Positions 42,315-50,241 of a stretch of 50,241 bases of DNA are shown one piece after another. A model generated the notes under the pieces. It did no database searches. It was given only the letters and a program-made list of their open reading frames with translations, and was not told the DNA's origin. Source of the DNA: JBBSMX01 sp038232935 (GTDB taxonomy: Bacteria > Bacteroidota > Rhodothermia > Rhodothermales > JANQRZ01); NCBI GenBank assembly GCA_038232935.1, contig JBBSMX010000016.1, positions 1 to 50,241 on the forward strand, written 5' to 3'. Position 1 is the first letter of the stretch. Every line of letters begins with the position of its first letter. Position numbers and translations under genes: made by a program.

Positions 42315-45300
42315 ATGGCCTCCCCTAGCAAACGCGCCCTAGTCGTCGGCATCAACACGTACGAGAACCTCTCGGTATTTGACCACCTCGAAGGGTGCGT
42401 CAACGATGCCCGCCTCATCGCCGGGCTCCTGCGCGACCGGTTCGGGTTCCCCGAGGAGAACGTCACACTCCTCACCGACGAGACGGCCGCGCGCGACGGC
42501 ATCCTCGGTGCCATGGATGCGCTCGCCGACGCGACCGGCCCGGACGACATCGTGGTGATGTTTTTCGCCGGGCACGGCTCGCAGATGACCGACCGCGAGG
42601 GCGACGAGCCCGACGGCCTCGACGAAACGATCGTCCCCTACGACACGGGCCGCGCCGGGCTCGAAGGCGTCGAGGCCCATGAGAACCGTGACATCACCGA
42701 CGACGAGATAAACGCCTGGCTCCTCCGCGTGACCGAGAAGACCGGCTTCGTCACGCTCATCTTCGACAGTTGCCACTCGGGGACGATCACCCGCGACACG
42801 TTCGGCGCGAAGACCCGCTTCCTCGAACCCGACCTGCGGCCCGTCGAGGAGCTTCCGCCCTCGCCGCTCAAGGGCACCACCACGCGGAGTGCCGGAGCTA
42901 CGCAAGAGGGCGGCCCGAGCGGGTGGCTCCCCCTCGGCGAGCGCTACGTCCTCATCGCCGGCTGCCGCGACGAGGAGTCCTCCCACGAGCACCACGACTC
43001 CGAGAACAACGCGCAGCACGGAGCCCTCACCTTCTTCCTCAGCCGCGCCCTCGCCGACGCCCGTCCCGGCACCACCTACCGCGACGTGTACGAGCAGGTC
43101 CGCCCGTCCGTCACCGCGACCTACCCGAAGCAGCACCCGCAGATGGAGGGCGCGCTCGACCGCGAGGTCTTCGGCGTGCTCGACATCGAGCCGATGCGGT
43201 TCGTCGGCGTCGCGGCGCGCGACGGGCTGGACGTGACGCTCGCGGGCGGCGCAGCGCACGGGCTGACCGTAGACTCGGAATGGACGATCTACCCGCCCGG
43301 CACGAAGACCACCGAGGGCACCGAGGCGCTCGGGCGCATCGTCATCACCCGCGTCGGGGCCGTCGCCTCGGAGGCGGAGCTCGTGGAGGAGGCGGAGGAG
43401 GGGGCCGTGGACACCGGCGCGCGGGCCGTCGAGACGTTGCACGCCTACGGGGCCGCTGAGCTACGCATCGATCTCACCGTGCCCGAGAGCTACGACGAAG
43501 CGAAGCAGGCGCTCGTCGCGGAGATCGGAGAGTCGGGGCTACTGCGGATCGTGGAGGGGGATGAGCGGGGCGACGTGCGCGCGTACCTCATCCCTCCGCG
43601 CCCGGCCGGAGCCCACCCCGTCCCCCAACTCGGCGCGCTCGTCGCGGCAACGTGGGCCGTCGTGGGCACGGACGGGCGGCTGCTGATGCCCGTCCACCGC
43701 ATCGACGAGCGCGACGTCGCCCGGACCCTGCGGGAGAACTTCGACAAGGTCGCTCGCTACCGCTACGCCCTCGCCCTCGACAACCCCGACCCGGACAACC
43801 CCCTCCGCGACGCGCTCGACCTCCGCATCGAGCGGCAGCGCGCCGACGGGACGTGGGTGGAAGCCACCCCGGACGAGCCCGGCGGCGAGGTCGTCTTCCA
43901 CGAGGGCGACAAGATCGCCTTCACGATCACCAACACCCACACCGAGCCGCTCTACGTCTACGCCCTCGACTTCGGGGTGGGCGGGGCCGTCAGCCCGCTC
44001 ACGATGCGCGGCGCGAACGAGAAGCTCGAGCCGAACAAGCCCCTGCGGGTGAAGGAGCTGATGTCGGGCAGCTCCTCCAGCGAGATCGTGCTGAACTTCC
44101 CCAAGCGCTTCCCCGGTACGGAAGGGACCGAAACGCTGAAGGTGTTCGCCACGACGCACGAGACCAGCTTCGACGCCTTCGTGCAAACGACCACCCGGTC
44201 GGTGGGGACGGAGGCGGACGGGGGCACGTCGCTCCAGCAGCTCATCCGCCGCGCCGGCCGGGGCATCCCGATGCGGGACATGGGCGGCAGCGACGGCGGC
44301 GACGACGCAGACTGGACGGCGGCGTCGCGGACGTTCGTCCTCCGTAGGAAGACGGCGGCGCTCGACGACGCCGGCACCGCCCTCGACCTCGGATCGGTCA
44401 CGATCCGCGCGCGCGGCCTCGACGCCGAGGTCCGCGTGCTCACGCCGCCCACCGAGCGCGCCCGAACCCGCAGCGCGCACGCTGCCGACCCCGGCGACGC
44501 GCACACCCCGAGCGCGCTCGACGCTGTGCTCAGCGGAGAAAACGTGGACACGCAGCAGGCCGTCGAGATCTCCTCGGCCCGCACGCGCAGCCTCACCGTC
44601 GAGCCGACCATCGAGGTGGAGGTGCGCGCGCCGGGGCCGGAGGAGGGGCAGTTCGTGCTCTACACCGACGAGAGCGGCGTCGCGACGTGGCAGTTCGCGG
44701 AGACGGCCGGCGCGCGGACGCGGGGCGCCGGCGCTCCGACGCGGACGTACGTGATCGACCGCGCCGCGCCGGTGCGGGGCGCGTCCGCCACACGCGGGAT
44801 CGCCGGAGCCGTCGGGAAGAAGCTGATTCAGGTCCTCGTCTTCCCGCTCATCGACCCGCTCATCGGGCGTGTGGGGGACTACTTCGCCGAGCGGTGGGAG
44901 GAGAAGAAGCGGCCCTACGGCCTCCGCCCGTTCACCCCCGACGACTTCCACTCGCCCAACGCTCCGGCGCTCGACGGCGAAGCGTGGCGGCGGCTCGGCG
45001 CGGGGCGCTCGCTCCTGCTCGTCCACGGCACCTTCAGCCGAGCGCACTCGGCCTTCGGCGGGCTTGCGCCCGAGACCGTGGCCGAGCTGTACCGGCGCTA
45101 CGACGGACGCGTGTTCGCCTTCGACCACTTCACGCTCTCCCACGACCCGAAGCAAAACATCGCGTGGCTGTTCGAGCACCTCCCCGCCGACGCCGCGCTC
45201 GACCTCGACATCGTGTGCCACTCGCGCGGCGGGCTCGTCAGCCGCGTCCTCGCCGAGCAGCAGAGCGCGTTCTCGCTCGGCGCACGCGCGCTGAAGGTGG

Positions 45301-45830
45301 GGAAGGTCGTCTTCGTCGCCTCGCCCAATGCCGGCACGAGCCTCGCCGACCCCGAGCACATGGGGGCGCTCGTAGATACCTACACGAACCTGCTCAACTT
45401 CCTCCCCGACAACCCGGTGACGGACGTGCTCGACGGCGTCGTGACGGTCGCGAAGCAGCTCGCCGTCGGCGCGCTGAAGGGGCTCGACGGGCTCCAGTCG
45501 ATGCGGCCGGGCGGCGACTTCCAGCACTGGCTCAACGACGCGGCCCGGCAGGGAGACACGCGCTACTTCGCCCTCGGCGCGGACTTCAAGCCGACGCAGC
45601 CGGGCTTCGCGGCGTGGGTGAAGGACCGCCTCATGGGCCGCATCTTCGGGGCCGAGAACGACCTCGTCGTCCCCACCGCGAGCGTCTACGCCGACAGCGA
45701 CGGCGACGGCACCGACCTCGTCGCCGAGGCCGACCGCCACATCTTCCCCGCCGAGGCGGCGATCTCGCACACGGGCTTTTTCCAGCACCCCGCCGCCCAA
45801 GAGAAGCTGCTGACGTGGCTCCAAGCCTAG
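42315..45830 (+). CDS. Caspase-alpha/beta hydrolase fusion
   Basis: A 1171-residue protein. Residues 5-290 are a peptidase C14 (caspase/metacaspase-like) domain: RALVVGINTYENL, the catalytic His87 in FFAGHGSQ and Cys153 in FDSCHSG. Residues 300-870 are a long, mixed region with a DUF4384-like part (YALALDNP, KIAFTITNTHTEPLYVYALDF). From about 895 comes a lipase-like hydrolase: LLLVHGTFSRAH, the nucleophile Ser970 in CHSRGGLVSR, and ASPNAGTSLADP. No signal peptide is seen. The second caspase gene follows after 9 bp. The protein joins a protease and a possible phospholipase in one chain; abortive-infection effectors use both activities, but that role is inference. Confidence 0.88.
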   Translation: MASPSKRALVVGINTYENLSVFDHLEGCVNDARLIAGLLRDRFGFPEENVTLLTDETAARDGILGAMDALADATGPDDIVVMFFAGHGSQMTDREGDEPDGLDETIVPYDTGRAGLEGVEAHENRDITDDEINAWLLRVTEKTGFVTLIFDSCHSGTITRDTFGAKTRFLEPDLRPVEELPPSPLKGTTTRSAGATQEGGPSGWLPLGERYVLIAGCRDEESSHEHHDSENNAQHGALTFFLSRALADARPGTTYRDVYEQVRPSVTATYPKQHPQMEGALDREVFGVLDIEPMRFVGVAARDGLDVTLAGGAAHGLTVDSEWTIYPPGTKTTEGTEALGRIVITRVGAVASEAELVEEAEEGAVDTGARAVETLHAYGAAELRIDLTVPESYDEAKQALVAEIGESGLLRIVEGDERGDVRAYLIPPRPAGAHPVPQLGALVAATWAVVGTDGRLLMPVHRIDERDVARTLRENFDKVARYRYALALDNPDPDNPLRDALDLRIERQRADGTWVEATPDEPGGEVVFHEGDKIAFTITNTHTEPLYVYALDFGVGGAVSPLTMRGANEKLEPNKPLRVKELMSGSSSSEIVLNFPKRFPGTEGTETLKVFATTHETSFDAFVQTTTRSVGTEADGGTSLQQLIRRAGRGIPMRDMGGSDGGDDADWTAASRTFVLRRKTAALDDAGTALDLGSVTIRARGLDAEVRVLTPPTERARTRSAHAADPGDAHTPSALDAVLSGENVDTQQAVEISSARTRSLTVEPTIEVEVRAPGPEEGQFVLYTDESGVATWQFAETAGARTRGAGAPTRTYVIDRAAPVRGASATRGIAGAVGKKLIQVLVFPLIDPLIGRVGDYFAERWEEKKRPYGLRPFTPDDFHSPNAPALDGEAWRRLGAGRSLLLVHGTFSRAHSAFGGLAPETVAELYRRYDGRVFAFDHFTLSHDPKQNIAWLFEHLPADAALDLDIVCHSRGGLVSRVLAEQQSAFSLGARALKVGKVVFVASPNAGTSLADPEHMGALVDTYTNLLNFLPDNPVTDVLDGVVTVAKQLAVGALKGLDGLQSMRPGGDFQHWLNDAARQGDTRYFALGADFKPTQPGFAAWVKDRLMGRIFGAENDLVVPTASVYADSDGDGTDLVAEADRHIFPAEAAISHTGFFQHPAAQEKLLTWLQA

Positions 45831-45839
45831 GATTGAGCC

Positions 45840-48800
45840 ATGGAGACGCGGCCGGACTTCAGAAAGAGCGTGGCCGTCGTCATTGGCATCAACGCCTACG
45901 ACCACGGCGTCCCTCCGCTCGGCACCGCCGCGCATGACGCCCACCGCCTCGGCCAACTCCTGGCCGACAGCCACGGCTACGACGTGCGCCTGCTGCTCGA
46001 CGAGCAGGCGACCCTACACAACGTCCGCGATCTGCTGGAGGTCACGCTCCCGGCCGAGGTCGGCCCCGACGACCGGGTGCTGTTCTACTTCGCCGGGCAC
46101 GGCGTCGCGCTCGACGGCGAGGACGGCCCGACCGGCTACCTCCTCGCCCAGGACGCCCGGCGCGGCGAGCCCGAGAGCTACTGGCACATGCCGGTGCTCT
46201 ACGACGCACTCTGCGCGCTCGCCTGCCGGCACATGCTGGTGATCCTCGACAGTTGCTTCTCCGGCGCGTTCCGCTGGTCGACGACGCGCGACATGGTCGG
46301 GTTGCCGGACGTGATCCACCAAGAGCGCTACGACCGGTTTATCCTCGACCCCGCCTGGCAGGCCCTGGCCTCGGCCTCGTTCGACCAGACCGCGCTCGAC
46401 CAACTCCCCGCCTACGGCTCCTTCGGCATTCGAGGGGATGAGGGGGCACACTCCCCGTTCGCCCTCGCCCTGTTCGAGGCGCTCGAAGGGGCGGGCGACG
46501 TGGTGCCGGCGGACGTGGGCGACGGCGTGATCACGGCCACTGAGCTCTATCTCTACCTGGAGGAACGCCTGCAGCCGGCCGCGATCGAGGCCGGGCACCG
46601 GCAGACGCCCCGCCTGTGGCCGCTCCCGAAGCACGATAAGGGGGAGTACATCTTCCTCTCGCCGGGGCACACGCTGAACCTTCCGCCGGCTCCGCCGCTG
46701 ACGTACGAGAACAACCCGTGGCGCGGCCTGGAATCGTACGACGAGGAGCACGCCGATCTGTTCTTCGGCCGAGAGGACGTGATCGAGGCGCTCCACAGCC
46801 AGATGGAGGAGCACGCGCTGACCGTCGTGCTGGGTGCCTCGGGCACGGGCAAGTCGAGCGTAGTGAAGGCGGGGCTGCTGCCGAAGCTGAAGCGCGACGT
46901 GGCCCAGGCGTGGCTCGTGCTCCCGGTCGTGCGGCCGGGGGCCGCGCCGGTGGAGGCGCTGCACCGCGCCCTGTCCGAGTTGGGTACCGAGGCCACGGTG
47001 ACCGAGCCCACGGTGGACGAGCGCGTCGCCGCGTGGTGCGCGGCCCATCCCGACACCCGGCTCCTCCTCGTTATCGACCAGCTCGAAGAGCTCGTCACGA
47101 TGACGCGCTCGGCCGAGGAGCGGGAGGCGACGCTCGGCCTGCTCGCTCGGCTCGTGGAGGCCCACCCCGACCGGCTCCGCGTGATCCTCACGCTGCGCTC
47201 GGACTTCGAGCCGCAGTTCGACCGCTCCGCGCTCCAGGCGCACTGGAAGCAAGCACGCTACGTCGTGCCGCCGCTGACGCAGGCCGATCTCCGTGAAGTC
47301 ATCGAGCAACCGGCCTCGCAACGGGTGATGTACTTCAAGCCACACGGGCTCGTCGACACCCTCATCAACGAGGTCATCCAGACGCCCGGCGGGCTCCCGC
47401 TCCTGTCGTTCGCGCTCAGCGAGATGTACGTCCACTACGTCGACCGGCGCAGCGACGACCGGTCCATCGAGGACGTGGACTACCAGGCCGTCGGCGGCGT
47501 CGTCGGGGCGTTGCGCACGCGCGCCAATGCCGAGTTCGACGCCCTCGACGCGGCGCACCGGGAGACCATGCGGCGTCTGATGCTCCGCATGGTAGCGGCC
47601 GAGGGCGGGAACGTGGCGCGGCGGCGCGTCCCTCGCTCGGAGCTAGACTACCCCGACCCGGCCGAGACCGAGCGGGCAGACGACGTGGTCCGGCGGCTGA
47701 CGGCGGCGCGGCTCGTCGTAGAGGGCCGAGGCGAGGACGGGGAAGGGTACGTGGAGCCGGCGCACGACGCCCTCGTGCGGGCATGGGACCGGCTCCTCGG
47801 CTGGATTCACGCCGAGCAGGACCGGGCGGCGAACCTCCGCTTCCAGCAGAGCCTCGCGCGGACGGCGCGCGACTGGACGCAGACCTCGGACAAAAAGGCG
47901 AAGGCCGGGCTGCTGTGGCGCGACGCCGCGCGCGGGGGCGTGCTGAGCCAACTCGTCGCCCGCGAGGAAGAAGCCCTCGGCGCAGGAGCGCTGACCACCG
48001 GGCAACGGCTGCGGCGAAGCGCGGGCGCGTTGCAACGCCGTCTGCTACCGGGGCGTCGGTCCGACGAAAGCGGCGTCTGGATGAACCGGCGCGAGCTGGA
48101 CTTCGCCCGGCGCAGCATCCGCCGCCGCCGGAACATCCGATTCGGGCTGACCGCGCTCGTGCTGCTCATCGCCCTCGGCGCGGTGGCAGCAACCGTCTTC
48201 GGCATCGAGGCCCAACGCCAGCAGCGGCAGGCCGAGCGGGAGCGCGACAATGCCCTCTCGGGTGCCCTCGCCGCTCGATCCACCAGTGCCATGCAGAGCG
48301 GAGACCGCGCCCTCGCCACCCTACTGGCGGTGCAGGGAAACCGGATCGTGGAAACGTCCCAGACACGACAAGCCCTCCTGCAAAGCCTCCAGGCTCGCTC
48401 CGACTACTATGTGTATCCGCATCCCCAGAAAGAGCCGGACTACGAAGCGCTGGCCGACGCGCTCCTTCCTGCGTCGACCGTCGATGCGGACTCGTACTAC
48501 GACGGCTCCGCGTCGGTCGTCGACAGTCCAGACGGCGCGTTGCGAGCCGTCGGCGGCAACTTCCTCCTCGAGCTTCGGGACGTGGCGACGGATTCCGTCC
48601 TCTGGCAGACGCAGGAGCACAGCGGGTTCGTGACCCGCCTAGCCTTCAGCCCCGACGGTGCCCTCCTGGCTAGCGGAGACGAGAACGGCGGCATCCGCCT
48701 GTGGAATATCGTGAAAGGCGGCGCAGCAGCGGGCTATACGGAGGTCCGTACCCCTTCGGAAGACCCGACCCAGGAGGGCACCGGCGTCCTCACGTTCAAC

Positions 48801-49988
48801 CCGCAGGGAACCCTCGTGGCCCTCCTCAACGAAGGTGTCGTCCGCGTGTGGGACGGGCACAGCCGGGCGCTGCTCGGCGAAGCAGCGGTGCCCCTCGACG
48901 AGATCAGCGCCATGCGGTTCAGCCGGGACGGCACGCGGCTGGTCTTCGTCGAGAATACTGCCCCCGTCTATTCGGATGAGGTAAAAGAGGACACGATGCG
49001 CCTCCACGTATGGGATGCCGAGCGACGCGCCTTCCTCTACCGCGATCCGGTCGAGCACCTCGGCACGGGCACCCTGAGTCCTGACGGTGCCTGGCTGGCT
49101 CTTGCCCGAGGCGATGCCGTCCGGGTGTGGGACGTAGCCGGGCGTGCCTTCCGAGGGGACCCCATTCCGCTCTCTTATCCCGTGACGGAGGTGCGCTTCA
49201 GCCCGGATGCCGAGCGGTTGGCTATTACGACGGGGGATGCTGACGGGTACAAGGCGAGTGTAACCGTCTGGGACCTGACGACCCGGCGCGCTGTGGGGGC
49301 ACCGTTCGGCGTACCGCCCTATGACCTCAGCCCTGCCTATTTCGACGGCCAAAGCCTCCGAGGGCTTGCCTTCCCGACGGTGAGAATGTGGGAGTGGACG
49401 GGGATGGCCTTCGGCGAGGACTCCATCGCCCTGGCGGACGTGCTGCCCGACTTCGCCGACGGGTTCGATGGCCCTGAGCCGGTCCTCAGCCCTTCCGGGG
49501 ACTTGATGGCCTTCGGCGACTGCTACACCGACTGCATCCACATCAACATCGGGCTGCTGGACCTGGAGAGACGGGATGCGTTCTGGGGGTCCTTCGACTT
49601 CGGAGGCGGCATGATGCGCTCGCTCTCGCTCAGCCCGGACAGCCGCCTGCTCGTTATCGAGTACCAGGGCGGCGGCGTTCAGCTCTGGGACATCGCAGGA
49701 CGCGAGGAGTTGGGTGCCCCGTTCCCCCACCCCGGCGACGTCGATCTCCTCGCGTTCAGCCCGGACGGTACCTACCTCGCAACCGCCGGGTACGATTTCG
49801 GGACCCAAGCGTTGTTTATGCGACGGTGGGACCTGCGGACCTCGTCCTGGACGGAACAGGCGTGCCGCCTGGTAAACCGCAACCTCAGTACGCAAGAGTG
49901 GTCCGCTCTCCTGGGCGACCGGCCCTACGCCTGCACCTGTCCCAACCTTCCGCCGCACCCGAGCACGGGGCTCCCCGCCTGCCCGTAG
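45840..49988 (+). CDS. Caspase-NTPase-transmembrane-WD40 protein
   Basis: A 1382-residue multidomain protein. The caspase domain spans 8-280 (VAVVIGINAYDHG; His87 in FYFAGHGVA; Cys139 in LDSCFSGAFRW). A STAND-like (nSTAND1) ATPase follows from 295 (NPWRGLESYDEEHADLFFGRE), with Walker A GASGTGKSS (Lys338) and Walker B LLVIDQLEEL (Asp413). After a helical region there is one membrane helix at about 767-790 (FGLTALVLLIALGAVAATVFG), then a coiled coil, then about seven WD40 repeats (VTRLAFSPDGALLASGDENGGIRLWN). The end, RPYACTCPNLP, is the usual tail of this group. The predicted logic is that WD40 sensing drives NTPase oligomerisation and caspase activation at the membrane. Confidence 0.92.
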   Translation: METRPDFRKSVAVVIGINAYDHGVPPLGTAAHDAHRLGQLLADSHGYDVRLLLDEQATLHNVRDLLEVTLPAEVGPDDRVLFYFAGHGVALDGEDGPTGYLLAQDARRGEPESYWHMPVLYDALCALACRHMLVILDSCFSGAFRWSTTRDMVGLPDVIHQERYDRFILDPAWQALASASFDQTALDQLPAYGSFGIRGDEGAHSPFALALFEALEGAGDVVPADVGDGVITATELYLYLEERLQPAAIEAGHRQTPRLWPLPKHDKGEYIFLSPGHTLNLPPAPPLTYENNPWRGLESYDEEHADLFFGREDVIEALHSQMEEHALTVVLGASGTGKSSVVKAGLLPKLKRDVAQAWLVLPVVRPGAAPVEALHRALSELGTEATVTEPTVDERVAAWCAAHPDTRLLLVIDQLEELVTMTRSAEEREATLGLLARLVEAHPDRLRVILTLRSDFEPQFDRSALQAHWKQARYVVPPLTQADLREVIEQPASQRVMYFKPHGLVDTLINEVIQTPGGLPLLSFALSEMYVHYVDRRSDDRSIEDVDYQAVGGVVGALRTRANAEFDALDAAHRETMRRLMLRMVAAEGGNVARRRVPRSELDYPDPAETERADDVVRRLTAARLVVEGRGEDGEGYVEPAHDALVRAWDRLLGWIHAEQDRAANLRFQQSLARTARDWTQTSDKKAKAGLLWRDAARGGVLSQLVAREEEALGAGALTTGQRLRRSAGALQRRLLPGRRSDESGVWMNRRELDFARRSIRRRRNIRFGLTALVLLIALGAVAATVFGIEAQRQQRQAERERDNALSGALAARSTSAMQSGDRALATLLAVQGNRIVETSQTRQALLQSLQARSDYYVYPHPQKEPDYEALADALLPASTVDADSYYDGSASVVDSPDGALRAVGGNFLLELRDVATDSVLWQTQEHSGFVTRLAFSPDGALLASGDENGGIRLWNIVKGGAAAGYTEVRTPSEDPTQEGTGVLTFNPQGTLVALLNEGVVRVWDGHSRALLGEAAVPLDEISAMRFSRDGTRLVFVENTAPVYSDEVKEDTMRLHVWDAERRAFLYRDPVEHLGTGTLSPDGAWLALARGDAVRVWDVAGRAFRGDPIPLSYPVTEVRFSPDAERLAITTGDADGYKASVTVWDLTTRRAVGAPFGVPPYDLSPAYFDGQSLRGLAFPTVRMWEWTGMAFGEDSIALADVLPDFADGFDGPEPVLSPSGDLMAFGDCYTDCIHINIGLLDLERRDAFWGSFDFGGGMMRSLSLSPDSRLLVIEYQGGGVQLWDIAGREELGAPFPHPGDVDLLAFSPDGTYLATAGYDFGTQALFMRRWDLRTSSWTEQACRLVNRNLSTQEWSALLGDRPYACTCPNLPPHPSTGLPACP

Positions 49989-50109
49989 CCGCTCGTGCAC
50001 GCCTTCTCGCCGCCTCCGCTGTGTTCGTCGCCTGAGGTAAGCAGCCCCCAGGCTCCACCACGCACCGCCGTGCTGTACGTCGACCTAGGCATAAGTTCAT
50101 TAGGTAGAT

Positions 50110-50241
50110 TCAAACGGTCGTCGCAACGGGGGTGTGTGGAACAGTGGCTGTGTGGGCCGATCGTAGGAACTCACCCAGCGCCTCGGCCGGCGTTCGCCAG
50201 CTCAGCGTCTTGCGTGGTCGAGTGTTGAGTGTCAGGGCCAC
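50110..50241 (-). mobile_element. IS30-family transposase, C-terminal end (cut by window edge)
   Basis: The 43 visible residues read LNTRPRKTLSWRTPAEALGEFL and end VATTV, the typical close of IS30-family transposases. The gene continues beyond the window. The IS end would lie within the next few tens of bases left of 50110. It sits about 120 bp after the caspase-WD40 stop; 49989-50109 shows no gene or clear terminator. Confidence 0.75.

Overview
The window is high-GC DNA that most resembles a member of the Rhodothermota (Rhodothermia; a Rubricoccus/Rubrivirga-like relative would fit). This is inferred from a secreted protein with a type IX secretion sorting tail, from -7 promoter boxes of the Bacteroidota form TAnnTTTG, and from weak Shine-Dalgarno use. 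No rRNA or core marker gene is present to settle it.

Left to right: (1) 1-474 is the trailer end of a CRISPR array (37-nt repeats, 35-38-nt spacers), followed by a 455-bp non-array stretch and an orphan repeat at 930-964; no cas genes lie in the window. (2) A nitroreductase, then a three-gene RND efflux operon (adaptor, pump, TolC-like channel; 1985-7586) joined by ATGA overlaps. (3) A frameshifted acetyl-CoA synthetase, a cytochrome P450, and a secreted thrombospondin-type-3 repeat protein. (4) A polyamine block: speA-aguB-aguA on the minus strand (arginine to agmatine to N-carbamoylputrescine to putrescine) diverging from a deoxyhypusine-synthase-like gene. (5) tRNA-Ala(CGC), and next to it a leftward defence-like operon (27798 to 18492): PLD-SNF2 helicase, MNT nucleotidyltransferase, HEPN protein, Eco57I-type methylase with a frameshifted AlbA_2/Schlafen-like tail, and a DUF4062 protein. 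(6) A sucrose/fructan cluster (GH32, fructokinase, sugar porter) in which the GH32 gene is frameshifted and the porter is reduced to a remnant. (7) A two-directional cluster at 30975-39679 with three ATP-grasp proteins, a YbdK-type carboxylate-amine ligase, a class-I glutamine-amidotransferase-like hydrolase, an M19 dipeptidase and two esterases: a candidate pathway for making and trimming a small peptide or amide. (8) A lipoprotein gene and a GAF-PP2C phosphatase gene, convergent, with a MITE inserted exactly in their overlapping stop codons. (9) Two tandem caspase-like genes, caspase-alpha/beta hydrolase and caspase-NTPase-TM-WD40, followed at the right edge by the end of an IS30-family transposase.

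The main candidate systems are the methylase/helicase/HEPN-MNT/DUF4062 island beside the tRNA, the twin caspase operon, and the ATP-grasp amidoligase cluster. Four genes carry single-base frameshifts (acs, methylase/AlbA_2, GH32, sugar porter), so either real gene decay or consensus errors in the assembly must be considered when reading them.
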